A stretch of DNA of 64,000 nucleotides, from contig MKVX01000018.1 in assembly GCA_001899255.1 (NCBI GenBank), positions 373,150 to 437,149 on the forward strand, read 5' to 3'. The notes beneath the pieces are model-generated. The model saw nothing but the letters and a program-made list of their open reading frames with translations. It had not been told where the DNA came from and did no database searches. This document shows, in pieces, positions 25,544 to 35,190 of this stretch. This stretch comes from Rhizobiales bacterium 62-47 (lineage in GTDB: Bacteria > Pseudomonadota > Alphaproteobacteria > Rhizobiales > Xanthobacteraceae). A program made the translations under genes and the position numbers. Every line of letters begins with the position of its first letter. Positions within the stretch are counted from its first letter, which is position 1.

Positions 25544-27121
25544 TCAGTTGATTTGCCTGTCTTTGCCGGCCCAATACGGATCGCGCAGGTGACGGCGCAA
25601 AATCTTGCCGGAGGGATTACGCGGCAACGCAGGAATGAAATCGACCGTTTTCGGTGTCTTGAATCCGGCGATGCGTTCGCGGGTGAAATTGATGATGTCG
25701 GTGGCGGTTGCGGTCTTGCCCGGCTTCAGCACGACGATGGCTTTGACCGCTTCGCCCCATTTGTCATCGGGGATGCCGATCACTGCGGCTTCGGCAACGT
25801 CGGGGTGATCGCAGATCGCACTTTCGACCTCGGCCGGATAGATATTCTCCGCGCCGGAGATGATCATGTCCTTGATGCGATCATGGATGTAAAGAAATCC
25901 ATCCTCGTCCATGTAACCGGCATCACCGGTGCGCAACCAGTTATCCTTGTCGATGGTTTGCGCCGTGGCCTCGGGCAAGTTCCAGTAGCCGACCATGTTC
26001 GAGCCGGAGCGTGTCGCGATCTCACCGACCTGGCGCGGCGGCAACCGATTGCCCTCGGCATCGAGAATGGCAAGCTCGACACCCGGCAACGCCTTGCCCG
26101 CCGAGCGCATACGTTCGAGACCTTCGACGTGATCTTCCGGCGCGAGAGCGACGATCGTGCCGGTGGTTTCCGTCATACCGTACATCTGCACGAAGCCGCA
26201 TTTGAAGACTTCGATGCATTCTTTCAGCAGCGCGGCCGGGATCGGCGACGCGCCGTAGAGCATGTAGCGCAGCCGCGAGAAGTCCATCGTGCGGGCGCGG
26301 GGCTGCCGCACGACGAATTGCATCGCCGCCGGAACCATGAACAGCTTGGTGATCTTCGCGTGTTCGAAGAAATCCAGCACCTTTGTCGGATCGAATTCGC
26401 GGGCGATGACGCCCTTCGCGCCGTGATAGATGCCGAGCGTGCCCCAGCCGGAGCCACCGATGTGGAAGATCGGCATCGCTACCAGCGACACGTCATCCTC
26501 CGACCACGTGTTCCAGTCCGGCTTGTTGTCCTGCCCGGCGCGCACCAGCGACAAAAAGTTGGCGTGCGACAGCATTGCGCCTTTCGGCCGTCCGGTGGTG
26601 CCCGATGTGTAAAGCTGAATGGCGATGTCCTGCGGCTCGATCTCTACATGGGGATCGGCGCTGCTTTGCGCGTCGCGCCATTTGATGACGTCGTTCCACT
26701 CCGGCGCGCCGCCTTCGGTGGTCATGATGGTGCGAACGCTCGGCAGCGAGCCTTTGATCCCGCGCACCTGATCGACGAATTCGGGGCCGACGAACAGGAT
26801 GGCCGCTTTACAATCCTCGACGATGAAAGCGATTTCCGGACCTGCAAGACGCCAGTTCACCGGGGCCATGACGACATTGGCTTTGATCGCGCCGATCAGC
26901 AGTTCGAAAAAGATGTCGCTGTTCTTGCCGAGGTAAGCGACGCGTTCATGCGGCTTTACGCCAAGCGCGATCATGCCATTGGCAATCTGGTTGGTGTGGC
27001 GGTCGAATTCGGCGAATGTGGTCTGGCGGTCTTCGAAGTCGAACACAATGGCATCGCCACGGTTCTTGCCCTGAATGCGCACCACGTCGGCAAGGTTGGA
27101 AGCATCTTCGACAGTCGTCAT
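25544..27121 (-). CDS. acyl-CoA synthetase (AMP-binding family)
   Basis: Activates a carboxylic acid to its CoA thioester through an acyl-adenylate; 525 residues from the ATG at 27121, which has GAGGGG just upstream (a second ATG at 27133 lacks one). The P-loop-like motif YTSGTTGRPKGAMLSH is at about 165-180. MYGMTETTG and TGDAGYMDEDGFLYIHDRIKDMI follow, and the catalytic Lys lies in NPSGKILRR near the end. The tail RDPYW is shared with the synthetase at 29335. It probably provides CoA esters for the surrounding dehydrogenase and hydratases. Confidence 0.9.
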   Translation of the reverse strand: MTTVEDASNLADVVRIQGKNRGDAIVFDFEDRQTTFAEFDRHTNQIANGMIALGVKPHERVAYLGKNSDIFFELLIGAIKANVVMAPVNWRLAGPEIAFIVEDCKAAILFVGPEFVDQVRGIKGSLPSVRTIMTTEGGAPEWNDVIKWRDAQSSADPHVEIEPQDIAIQLYTSGTTGRPKGAMLSHANFLSLVRAGQDNKPDWNTWSEDDVSLVAMPIFHIGGSGWGTLGIYHGAKGVIAREFDPTKVLDFFEHAKITKLFMVPAAMQFVVRQPRARTMDFSRLRYMLYGASPIPAALLKECIEVFKCGFVQMYGMTETTGTIVALAPEDHVEGLERMRSAGKALPGVELAILDAEGNRLPPRQVGEIATRSGSNMVGYWNLPEATAQTIDKDNWLRTGDAGYMDEDGFLYIHDRIKDMIISGAENIYPAEVESAICDHPDVAEAAVIGIPDDKWGEAVKAIVVLKPGKTATATDIINFTRERIAGFKTPKTVDFIPALPRNPSGKILRRHLRDPYWAGKDRQIN

Positions 27122-27374
27122 GTTTCCCCTCATGTGATTATTGCTTTTGAGGGATAGTGACGCTGTTGCGATGGAAAGACAATACGATTGCGACGATGTG
27201 GGCGTTTAGTCGATCGCTTTGATTGTCGAGGCTTTCATCGTTGCGTATTCTGCATTTGCAACAACGCGCGCGGCGACCGGATCGAGCCGGCCGCGCAACG
27301 TTGTGACACATTGCTTCGCGCGAATTTAGGTGGCGCAAAGTGTGGTCGCGATAGGCGTCACGAAAAGCGCGGCC

Positions 27375-28247
27375 TCAGCCGCGGGCGGCTCGATCCTTTT
27401 CGTTTTGCGCCTTGATCGAGTCGCGCGCCTGCTGCCAATCGGCATCGGACCAATCGCGCAACTGATAGAAATTGCCGCCCGTCGCCAGCGCCTGGCCGCC
27501 ATCCATGGCAATGGTTTCGCCGTTAATCCAGTCGCAGCCACCGGAGATCAGGAACACAGCGAGGTTCTGCAATTCCTCCATGCGGCCGACGCGGCCCATC
27601 GGATTCATCTTGATGGTGCGGGCGCCCGCTTCGTCGCCGGGCTTGATGCGCTTGCTCATGCCTTCGGTCGGGATTTCACCGGGCGCGATGGTGTTGAGGC
27701 GGATACCGTAATGTCCCCATTCGGCGGCGAGCGACATCGTCATGGCGTGGATGGCGGATTTGCTCATCGCCGACGGCACGACATAGGGACTGCCGTTGCG
27801 GACCCATGTGGTGGTGATCGACACCACGTTGCCGCGATGCTTGCCGGCGATCCAGCGGCGGCCGACGGCATGGGTGACATAGAATGTGCCGCGCATGACG
27901 ATGTTCGCCACGGCATCGAACCCGCGTGGCGACAATTCCTCTGTGCGGGAAATGAAGTTGCCGGCGGCGTTGTTGATGAGATCGGTGAGCGGGCTTTCAG
28001 CAAAGATAGTCTCGATCATGTTGTCGACCGCGCCGACGTCGCGAATGTCGACGCCATGCGTCATCACCCTGCCGCCGTAAGTGTCCATCAATTCGGTCGC
28101 GGTGTCGTCGCAGACGCTCTTGCGTCGTCCGCAGATGTGAACATCGGCTCCCAGTTCGAGAAAGCGCGCGGCCATCGATTTGCCGAGGCCGGTGCCGCCG
28201 CCGGTGACCAAAATATGTCGACCTGCCAGGAGCTGCGGATTGAACAT
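27375..28247 (-). CDS. 2,4-dienoyl-CoA reductase-like SDR
   Basis: NADPH-dependent short-chain reductase of unsaturated acyl-CoA, about 290 residues. The cofactor motif TGGGTGLG is near residue 15, and NNAAGNFIS matches the dienoyl-CoA reductase form of the NAG motif. The active-site region reads VVPSAMSKSAIHAMTMSLAA, with no catalytic Tyr before the Lys, as in mitochondrial DECR1. I use the ATG at 28247, with GGGA upstream; 28259 is four codons earlier. It is divergent from a crotonase gene across a gap holding a palindrome. It would handle double-bond positions left over in beta-oxidation. Confidence 0.88.
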   Translation of the reverse strand: MFNPQLLAGRHILVTGGGTGLGKSMAARFLELGADVHICGRRKSVCDDTATELMDTYGGRVMTHGVDIRDVGAVDNMIETIFAESPLTDLINNAAGNFISRTEELSPRGFDAVANIVMRGTFYVTHAVGRRWIAGKHRGNVVSITTTWVRNGSPYVVPSAMSKSAIHAMTMSLAAEWGHYGIRLNTIAPGEIPTEGMSKRIKPGDEAGARTIKMNPMGRVGRMEELQNLAVFLISGGCDWINGETIAMDGGQALATGGNFYQLRDWSDADWQQARDSIKAQNEKDRAARG

Positions 28248-28280
28248 GGAATGTCCCATCTGAAATAGGAGGGTTGTTAA

Positions 28281-28296
28281 TTAGTTGATTGACTAA
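28281..28296. promoter_or_regulatory. palindrome TTAGT-N6-ACTAA between dienoyl-CoA reductase and crotonase genes
   Basis: Perfect five-base arms TTAGT (28281-28285) and ACTAA (28292-28296) around TGATTG lie between the two divergent starts. The AT-rich, 16 bp dyad has the size of a MarR- or TetR-type operator. A TTGACT (28289-28294) overlapping it could be a -35 box. No regulator gene is adjacent. Confidence 0.4.
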
Positions 28297-28353
28297 AACC
28301 CTTCGACGATCTTCTGTAAAGTACGAAACGAATGAAATTGGGGAGAACAATCC

Positions 28354-29166
28354 ATGGAAGATCGCGTCTCGGTGTCGATCGAGGAGGGCGTCGCCGATGT
28401 CCGGCTGGTGCGAGCCGACAAGATGAACGCGCTCGATATTGCGATGTTCGAGGCGCTGGTGGCGACATCCGAGCGGCTGGCGCATGAAAAGGGCGTGCGG
28501 GCCGTGGTTCTTTCCGGCGAGGGGCGGGCGTTCTGCGCGGGGCTCGACATGGGGCGCTTTGCCGCAATGAAGGAAAGCGGCGGCAACGGCATCGCGGGCG
28601 GAGAGAAACGTGACCTCAGCGTGCGCACGCATGGTCAGGCGAATTTTCCGCAACAGGCCGTGTGGGGCTGGCGTCAATTGCCGGTGCCGGTGATCGCGGC
28701 GATCCACGGCGTGGCATTCGGCGGTGGTTTCCAACTCGCGTTAGGTGCCGACATAAGGTTCCTCAGTCCGGATGCGCGGATGTCGATCATGGAGATCAAA
28801 TGGGGGTTGGTGCCGGATATGGCCGGAACGCCGATCCTGGCGAGTCTGGTGCGCGACGATATCTTGCGCGAGCTGACCTACACCGGCCGCATTTTCTCCG
28901 CGCAGGAGGCGCTGAGCTACGGTCTTGCGACGCGCATCTGCGACGATCCGCGAACCGTGGCATTGGCGATGGCGCGGGAGATCGCCAACAAGAGCCCGGA
29001 TGCCATTCGCGCAGCCAAGCGGCTGCTGAATAATCTCTCCGTCGATCCGGGCCCGGCGCTGCTGGCGGAATCGGTCGAACAGCAGAAGCTGATCGGCGCA
29101 CCGAACCAGACCGAAGCGGTCCGGGCCAATATCGACAAACGGGCGCCGCGCTTCGTCGATGTCTGA
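28354..29166 (+). CDS. crotonase-family enoyl-CoA hydratase/isomerase
   Basis: 270 residues, start after GGGGAGAA. The oxyanion-hole segments are GEGRAFCAGLDMGRF and IHGVAFGGGFQLALGADI. The active-site stretch MEIKWGLVPDMAGTPIL has Asp at the acid position, closer to ECH1-type dienoyl-CoA isomerases than to classical hydratase. It pairs divergently with the dienoyl-CoA reductase, which fits joint handling of polyunsaturated acyl-CoA. A long palindromic repeat follows its stop. Confidence 0.87.
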   Translation: MEDRVSVSIEEGVADVRLVRADKMNALDIAMFEALVATSERLAHEKGVRAVVLSGEGRAFCAGLDMGRFAAMKESGGNGIAGGEKRDLSVRTHGQANFPQQAVWGWRQLPVPVIAAIHGVAFGGGFQLALGADIRFLSPDARMSIMEIKWGLVPDMAGTPILASLVRDDILRELTYTGRIFSAQEALSYGLATRICDDPRTVALAMAREIANKSPDAIRAAKRLLNNLSVDPGPALLAESVEQQKLIGAPNQTEAVRANIDKRAPRFVDV

Positions 29167-29188
29167 GAGGCGAATTGCGCTGCGGCTT

Positions 29189-29293
29189 CCTCATCCTGAG
29201 GAGCGGGCGCCGCCCGCGTCTCGAAGAATGATGAAAGATGGTTAGCCGCCCTCGTGCTTCGAGACGGCGCAAGCGCGCCTCCTCAGCATGAGG
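29189..29293. repeat. palindromic repeat (CCTCATCCTGAGG type)
   Basis: A 105 bp unit that starts CCTCATCCTGAGGAGC and ends GCTCCTCAGCATGAGG-like (CTCCTCAGCATGAGG). Internal complementary parts include CGTCTCGAAG and CTTCGAGACG. It lies between the crotonase stop and the next synthetase gene. It belongs to a third repeat family related to the one at 39307. Confidence 0.7.
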
Positions 29294-29334
29294 GCTCCCT
29301 CAAATCGATGTGAGATCGGAAGAGATAGAGATCA

Positions 29335-30876
29335 ATGTCATCATCGCTCTTCTCAGGCATCATCAGTGGCGCGCGGCGGCGTGGCCATGACGAAGTTGCG
29401 GCGCGCGCCGCGCGTATCGCCGGCGGTTTGCAGGGTCTGGGCGTCAAGCAGGGTGATTGCGTTTGCATCCTGATGCGCAATGACATCACCTTCATCGAGG
29501 CCGCTTATGCGGTCATGATGCTTGGCGCCTATGCGGTGCCGATCAACTGGCATTTCAAGCCGGATGAAATCGCCTACATTCTCAATGACACCGAAACACG
29601 GGTGTTGATCGGCCATGCGGATCTGTTGGCCCCGCTTGCCGCGCATGTACCGTCCGGCCTGACGTTGTTGAGCGTGCCGACGCCGCCGGAAATCCTTGCT
29701 GCGTACACGATTGCCGCTGCGGATGACGAGACGCTGCGTGGCGTCATCGATCTCGAGAACTGGCTGGCGGCGCAGACGCCTTATGACGGTCCCGCGCTGC
29801 CGCAGCCGCAGAACATGATCTACACGTCCGGCACGACCGGGCACCCGAAGGGCGTCAAACGTTTTGCGCCGACTCCCGAGCAGACGGCATCCGCCGAGCG
29901 GATGCGGGCCATGATCTACGGCTTGCGGCCTCAAGTGCGCTCGCTGTGTCCGGGTCCGCTGTATCACTCCGCGCCGAACAGCTTCGGATTGCGGGCCGGA
30001 CGTCTCGGTGGCGTGCTGGTGCTGATGCCGCGGTTCGAGCCGGAAGATTTCCTGCGGCTGGTGCAGGATGAGAAGATCGACACCATCTTCATGGTGCCGA
30101 CGATGTTCATCCGGCTGATGAAGCTGCCCGAAAGCGTTCGCCGCAAGTACGATGTCTCGACGCTGCGCCATGTCATTCACGCTGCCGCGCCGTGCCCGGC
30201 CGACGTCAAGCGCGCGATGATCGAATGGTGGGGGCCCGTGATTTATGAATTCTACGGTAGCACCGAATCCGGCGCGGTGACGTTCGCCAATTCCGAAGAT
30301 GCGCTGCGCAGGCCCGGCACCGTCGGCAAGATCGCGCCGGGCGCGGAACTGCGATTTGTCGGCGACGATGGTAGAGAGTTGCTGCAAGGCGAGGTTGGCG
30401 AGATCTACTCGCGTATCGCCGGCAATCCGGATTTTACCTATCACAACAAGCCGGAGAAGCGCGCCGAGATCGATCGCGATGGCTTCATCACGTCGGGCGA
30501 CGTCGGTTATATCGACGCCGATGGCTACGTCTTCATCTGCGATCGCAAGCGCGACATGGTCATTTCCGGTGGCGTCAACATCTATCCGGCGGAGATCGAG
30601 GCGGCGCTCCACGCCATTCCCGGCGTGCACGATTGCGCGGTGTTCGGCATTCCCGACGCCGAGTTTGGCGAGGCGCTGATGGCGGTCGTCGAGCTGCAGG
30701 GCGGTACGTCGCTCGATGCGGCGTCCATCCGGGCCGAACTGGCCAAGGCGCTGGCAGGTTACAAAGTCCCGAAGCATATCGAGATCGGCAGCAATCTGCC
30801 GCGCGAAGATACCGGCAAGATTTTCAAGCGCCGGTTGCGTGACCCATACTGGGACCGCGCAGGCCGCAAGATCTGA
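29335..30876 (+). CDS. acyl-CoA synthetase (AMP-binding family), second copy
   Basis: 513 residues. YTSGTTGHPKGVKR is the nucleotide loop, YEFYGSTESGAVTF the acyl-adenylate motif, TSGDVGYIDADGYVFICDRK the hinge region, and DTGKIFKRRLRDPYW holds the catalytic Lys. The N-terminal domain is a little shorter than in the synthetase at 25544, and the two are clearly different paralogues. It is preceded by an AGAGATAGAG purine run. It is transcribed toward ppc. Substrate unknown; the neighbouring crotonase suggests an unsaturated or branched acid. Confidence 0.88.
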   Translation: MSSSLFSGIISGARRRGHDEVAARAARIAGGLQGLGVKQGDCVCILMRNDITFIEAAYAVMMLGAYAVPINWHFKPDEIAYILNDTETRVLIGHADLLAPLAAHVPSGLTLLSVPTPPEILAAYTIAAADDETLRGVIDLENWLAAQTPYDGPALPQPQNMIYTSGTTGHPKGVKRFAPTPEQTASAERMRAMIYGLRPQVRSLCPGPLYHSAPNSFGLRAGRLGGVLVLMPRFEPEDFLRLVQDEKIDTIFMVPTMFIRLMKLPESVRRKYDVSTLRHVIHAAAPCPADVKRAMIEWWGPVIYEFYGSTESGAVTFANSEDALRRPGTVGKIAPGAELRFVGDDGRELLQGEVGEIYSRIAGNPDFTYHNKPEKRAEIDRDGFITSGDVGYIDADGYVFICDRKRDMVISGGVNIYPAEIEAALHAIPGVHDCAVFGIPDAEFGEALMAVVELQGGTSLDAASIRAELAKALAGYKVPKHIEIGSNLPREDTGKIFKRRLRDPYWDRAGRKI

Positions 30877-30996
30877 GGGGCGCCCGGCGCTGCCCGAGCC
30901 GGGGACAGGCGGCGCGGCAGGATCATCTTGAGCTTGCGCTGCGCCGCAAAAATTGCGACTGGAGGGCCGCTTCAAGCAGCCCGGGACCGCGCAGCC

Positions 30997-33798
30997 ATGC
31001 CAGTGAATACGATCTCGTCCATCCTCGGCACTTCGGCCGATCACGGCGACGACAACGCCGCCAAGGATGCGCGGCTGCGTGACGATATCCGGCTACTGGG
31101 GCGTATCCTCGGCGATACGGTTCGCGATCAGGAAGGCGAGTCGGTGTTCGATCTGGTCGAACGGATCCGCCAGACTTCGCTGCGTTTCCATCGCGACAAC
31201 GACGAACCGGCCCGCCGCGAGTTGGAGGCCATTCTCGACGGCATGTCCGACCGTGAGACGGTGTTGATCGTCCGTGCCTTCAGCTATTTCTCGCATCTCG
31301 CCAATATCGCCGAAGATCAAAATCACATCCGGCAAATGCGCGCGGAGCAGGCCAGCGATGCCAAGCCACGCGCGGGGACGTTGGCTCGCGCGGTGCTGGA
31401 TGCGCGCAATGCGGGTATCACCGCCGCCGACCTGCGGCAATTTTTTGCGAAAGCTTTGGTGCGGCCCGTGTTGACCGCGCATCCGACCGAGGTTCGCCGC
31501 AAGAGCACGATGGATCGCGAACTCGAAGTGGCGGCCTTGCTGGCTCAGCGCGAGCGCGCGCAGATGACCCCGGAGGAAACCGCGGCCTGCGAGGAACAGC
31601 TTCGCCGCGCGGTGCTGACGCTTTGGCAGACCAACTTGCTGCGGCGAACCAAGCTGACCGTGCTCGACGAGGTCGCCAATGGCCTGTCGTTCTATGAGGA
31701 CACCTTCCTGCGCGAGGTGCCGCGGCTGCACTGTGCGCTGGAAGATCGCCTGCAGGATGATGATGCTGCGGGTTCCGGTAATCATGAGGAGATCGCATCG
31801 TTCCTGCGCATGGGAAGCTGGATCGGCGGCGACCGTGACGGCAATCCGTTCGTCACCGCCGAGGTGATGCGCGGCACCCTGCACATGCAGAGTGCGCTGA
31901 TCTTGCGGTTCTATCTGGGCGAACTGCACCTGCTGGGATCGGAACTGTCGCTTGCTGCCAACCTGGCCGATGTCCCGGCCGAATTGCGCGCGCTGGCCGA
32001 GCGTTCGCCCGATACATCGCCGCATCGGAGCGGCGAGCCCTATCGGCTCGCGGTGTCGGGCATCTACGCAAGGTTGGCCGCCACGGCGACGAAATTCAAC
32101 GTCGAGACCAATCGCAGGCCGATCGGGCAGGCCGCGCCTTATGCCAGCGTCACCGAACTGTCCGACGACCTCGATGTGATCGACCGCGCCTTGCGCTCCA
32201 GCCGTCTGCACGTGCTCGCGCGTGGCCGGCTGCGAACGTTGCGCCGCGCCGTGGATTGCTTCGGCTTCCATCTTGCCAGCCTCGACATGCGGCAGAATTC
32301 CGCCGTGCATGAGCGAACCATCGCCGAGTTGTTCGAGGCAGCTGCACCCGGCACGAATTATCGTAGCCTGACGGAAGATCAGCGGATCGACCTGTTGACG
32401 CGTGAATTGCGGACCAGCCGGCCGCTAGTCTCGGAGTTCCTGGCCTATGGGGAGGAGACCGTCGGCGAACTTGCGGTGCTGCGTGCCGCCGCCGAGGCGC
32501 ATGCCACGATCGGCGCCATGGTCATTCCGCAGAACATCATCTCGATGACTCGCGGTGTCTCCGACCTGCTCGAAGCGGCGTTGTTGCTCAAGGAAGTCGG
32601 GCTGGTGAGTCCGAAGGGAACCAGCGAACTCAACATCGTGCCGTTGTTCGAGACCATCGAGGATTTGCGTCAATGTGCGCCGATCATGGATCGGCTGCTA
32701 TCTCTGCCGGAATATCGCCGGCTGGTGGATAGCCGCGGCGCGATTCAGGAAGTGATGCTCGGTTACTCCGACAGCAACAAGGACGGTGGCTTCGTCACGT
32801 CGGGTTGGGAGCTTTACAAGGCGGAGATTGGCCTGATCGAGGTCTTTGAGCGGCACGGTGTGCGGCTGCGATTGTTCCATGGCCGTGGCGGCTCGGTCGG
32901 GCGAGGCGGAGGTCCGAGCTACGATGCCATTCTGGCGCAGCCGGGCGGCGCGGTGAACGGGCAAATCCGCGTCACCGAGCAGGGCGAAATCATTTCGAGC
33001 AAGTATTCCAACGCTGAGGTGGGCCGCGCCAATCTGGAAATTCTCGCTTCCGCGACACTGGAGGCGAGCCTGCTGCAGCCTCGCCGCAGCGCGCCGCGCC
33101 GCGAATTTCTCGACGCCATGGAAGCGCTCTCGGGCCATGCTTATGCGGCCTATCGCGGGCTGGTCTACGATACCGAGGGCTTCGAGGATTATTTCTGGGC
33201 GTCGACCGTCATCACCGAAATTTCGACGCTGAATATCGGCAGCCGTCCGGCGTCGCGCACCAAGACGCGCAAGATCGAGGATCTCCGCGCCATCCCGTGG
33301 GTGTTCAGTTGGGCGCAGTGCCGGCTGATGTTGCCGGGCTGGTATGGTTTCGGCAGCGCTGTCGAGGCTTGGGTCGCGCAGCACCCGAACAAGGGCGTCG
33401 AGTTTCTGCGTGGGCTTTATCGCGAGTGGCCATTCTTCCGCATGCTGCTGTCGAACATGGACATGGTGCTGTCGAAGAGCAGTATCGCCATCGCGTCGCG
33501 CTACGCCGAATTGGTGCCTGACGTCCGGCTGCGCGAGACGATTTTCGGGCGCATCCGGAACGAATATCAGGCATCGATCAAGGCGCTGCTCGACATCATG
33601 GGGCACGACCGATTGTTGCAAGATAACCCGCTGCTGGAACGCTCGATCCGCAACCGCTTTCCGTATCTCGATCCGCTCAACCACGTGCAGGTCGAACTGC
33701 TGGAAGCACATCGTGCGCAATCCGGCGACGAAGATGTGTTGCGGGGCATCCAGCTCACCATCAACGGTATTTCGGCGGGACTGCGCAACAGTGGCTGA
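30997..33798 (+). CDS. ppc: phosphoenolpyruvate carboxylase
   Basis: Carboxylates PEP to oxaloacetate, the main anaplerotic step in many alphaproteobacteria. It has 933 residues from the ATG at 30997, matching family length; a TTG at 30928 is also open. The catalytic His is in [13 protein letters not shown] (about 161), [16 protein letters not shown] follows at about 589, and the glycine loop [14 protein letters not shown] is at about 628-641. The usual C-terminus [11 protein letters not shown] is intact. It shows no link to the acyl-CoA genes other than location. Confidence 0.96.
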   Translation: MPVNTISSILGTSADHGDDNAAKDARLRDDIRLLGRILGDTVRDQEGESVFDLVERIRQTSLRFHRDNDEPARRELEAILDGMSDRETVLIVRAFSYFSHLANIAEDQNHIRQMRAEQASDAKPRAGTLARAVLDARNAGITAADLRQFFAKALVRPVLTAHPTEVRRKSTMDRELEVAALLAQRERAQMTPEETAACEEQLRRAVLTLWQTNLLRRTKLTVLDEVANGLSFYEDTFLREVPRLHCALEDRLQDDDAAGSGNHEEIASFLRMGSWIGGDRDGNPFVTAEVMRGTLHMQSALILRFYLGELHLLGSELSLAANLADVPAELRALAERSPDTSPHRSGEPYRLAVSGIYARLAATATKFNVETNRRPIGQAAPYASVTELSDDLDVIDRALRSSRLHVLARGRLRTLRRAVDCFGFHLASLDMRQNSAVHERTIAELFEAAAPGTNYRSLTEDQRIDLLTRELRTSRPLVSEFLAYGEETVGELAVLRAAAEAHATIGAMVIPQNIISMTRGVSDLLEAALLLKEVGLVSPKGTSELNIVPLFETIEDLRQCAPIMDRLLSLPEYRRLVDSRGAIQEVMLGYSDSNKDGGFVTSGWELYKAEIGLIEVFERHGVRLRLFHGRGGSVGRGGGPSYDAILAQPGGAVNGQIRVTEQGEIISSKYSNAEVGRANLEILASATLEASLLQPRRSAPRREFLDAMEALSGHAYAAYRGLVYDTEGFEDYFWASTVITEISTLNIGSRPASRTKTRKIEDLRAIPWVFSWAQCRLMLPGWYGFGSAVEAWVAQHPNKGVEFLRGLYREWPFFRMLLSNMDMVLSKSSIAIASRYAELVPDVRLRETIFGRIRNEYQASIKALLDIMGHDRLLQDNPLLERSIRNRFPYLDPLNHVQVELLEAHRAQSGDEDVLRGIQLTINGISAGLRNSG

Positions 33799-33847
33799 GG
33801 CGGCAGTTGGCGCTTTGCTGTGATGTAAATCCGGTTACAGTCCGGCG

Positions 33848-35005
33848 ATGCCACGCTCCACAAACCAGGCCCATCTGCTGACCAAAGCACGAGCCAGACA
33901 GATCTGGCTGCAGGCCCAGCGGCTCGATGCCGTCGCTCCTTTCGGCGACGGGCCGCAAGCCACGGCTGCAGCGGTCGAGCATCTTGGCTACGTCCAGATC
34001 GACACCATCAACGTCATCGAGCGGTGTCATCACCATATCCTGTGGACGCGTATCCCGACCTACCAGTGCGAGCATCTGCGGCAGGCGCAGAGCATCGATA
34101 AGACGGTGTTCGAATATTGGACCCATGCGCTGTCTTATATTCCCGCGAAGGATTTCCGCTTCTTCGTTGCCGCCATGAAGCGACACAAGGAGGAAGGCCA
34201 CAAGTGGTTCGCCTCCGTGAGTGCAACCGATCTGCGCAAGGTCATGAAGCTCATTCGCAACGATGGCGCGCTCACCATTCGCGACATCGAGGACGACGTG
34301 CTAGTGGAGAAGGAGCATCTCTGGGCCAGCCGCAAGCCATCAAAGCGGGCGTTGCAACTCGCTTTTTATACTGGTGCGCTGACGATCAGCGAACGCAACG
34401 GTATGCTCAAGACATACGAATTGATGGAGCGGCATTTCGGCTGGGATAAACCGCCGAAGCCGGCATCAGCAAAGGACACCGCCAACTATCTGCTCGACCG
34501 GGCGTTGCGTGCGCAAGGCATCGTCAGCCTGGATTCGATCTGTCACCTGAATGCGAGCAGCAAGCCGGCGATCCGCGAGGTCATTCGGGCCAGAGTTCGC
34601 CGCAAGCAACTGCTGCCGATTGCGCTTGAAGGGGCGGGCAAACTGGAGCACTGGGCGCAGCCCGAAGTTGTCGAGTGTGCGGGTGAAGAAGCGGCTGAGA
34701 TGGTGCACATCCTGTCTCCGTTCGATCCGCTCATCATCCAGCGCAAGCGGCTGGAATTATTCTTCGATTATGCCCATCGCTTCGAAGCGTATCTGCCGAA
34801 GGAGAAGCGGAAGTTCGGTTACTTCGCGCTCCCCGTGCTGGTGGGTGATCGCATCGTGGCTGCGATCGACCTGAAGACCGATCGCAAGGCCAAAAAGTTG
34901 CTGATGCAGAAATGGAGCTGGATCGGCAAACAGCCGCGCCGGCTGCTCAAAGGCCGTATCGAGGATGAGTTGCATCGCTTCGAGCGTTTCCAGCTTGGAG
35001 ATTGA
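33848..35005 (+). CDS. winged-helix DNA glycosylase of the YcaQ/AlkX family
   Basis: 385-residue HTH_42-type protein built of tandem winged helices. The family motif is YVQIDTINVIERCHHHILWTR with Gln50 and Asp52, the Q-x-D catalytic pair that marks the YcaQ (AlkX) branch, in contrast to Q-x-Q in AlkZ. Members remove alkylated bases and unhook interstrand crosslinks. The protein is rich in Lys and Arg as expected for DNA binding. It follows ppc after 49 bp in the same direction and ends at a palindromic repeat. Confidence 0.85.
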   Translation: MPRSTNQAHLLTKARARQIWLQAQRLDAVAPFGDGPQATAAAVEHLGYVQIDTINVIERCHHHILWTRIPTYQCEHLRQAQSIDKTVFEYWTHALSYIPAKDFRFFVAAMKRHKEEGHKWFASVSATDLRKVMKLIRNDGALTIRDIEDDVLVEKEHLWASRKPSKRALQLAFYTGALTISERNGMLKTYELMERHFGWDKPPKPASAKDTANYLLDRALRAQGIVSLDSICHLNASSKPAIREVIRARVRRKQLLPIALEGAGKLEHWAQPEVVECAGEEAAEMVHILSPFDPLIIQRKRLELFFDYAHRFEAYLPKEKRKFGYFALPVLVGDRIVAAIDLKTDRKAKKLLMQKWSWIGKQPRRLLKGRIEDELHRFERFQLGD

Positions 35006-35055
35006 AATTTGCACTGGCACAGATGGCTTGCCGAGTGCTCGCCGGGTCGTAAGGC

Positions 35056-35155
35056 ACGTCATGCCCGGCCTTGTGCCGGGCATCCACGCCTTACTATTTC
35101 GCTCATTTTAAACGAGCAAAGACGTAGATGGCCGGGACAAGCCCGGCCATGACGT
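35056..35155. repeat. palindromic intergenic repeat, CATGCCCGGC family, copy 2
   Basis: Same plan as at 3277: ACGTCATGCCCGGC at one end, GCCCGGCCATGACGT at the other, with hairpins at both ends. The centre differs and contains an extra small hairpin (GCTCATTTTAAACGAGC). It separates the convergent glycosylase and SDR genes. Confidence 0.8.
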
Positions 35156-35190
35156 GGAGAGTTTGTAGGTTGCGGTGGACATCCGAGTCG

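Noticed and set aside
25529-27157. 542-codon plus-strand frame opposite the acyl-CoA synthetase at 25544
   Set aside because: Antisense to a motif-complete synthetase, Arg/Asp/His-rich, with no recognisable domain.
29353-31044. 563-codon minus-strand frame opposite the second acyl-CoA synthetase
   Set aside because: Same shadow pattern; the plus-strand synthetase has all AMP-binding motifs.
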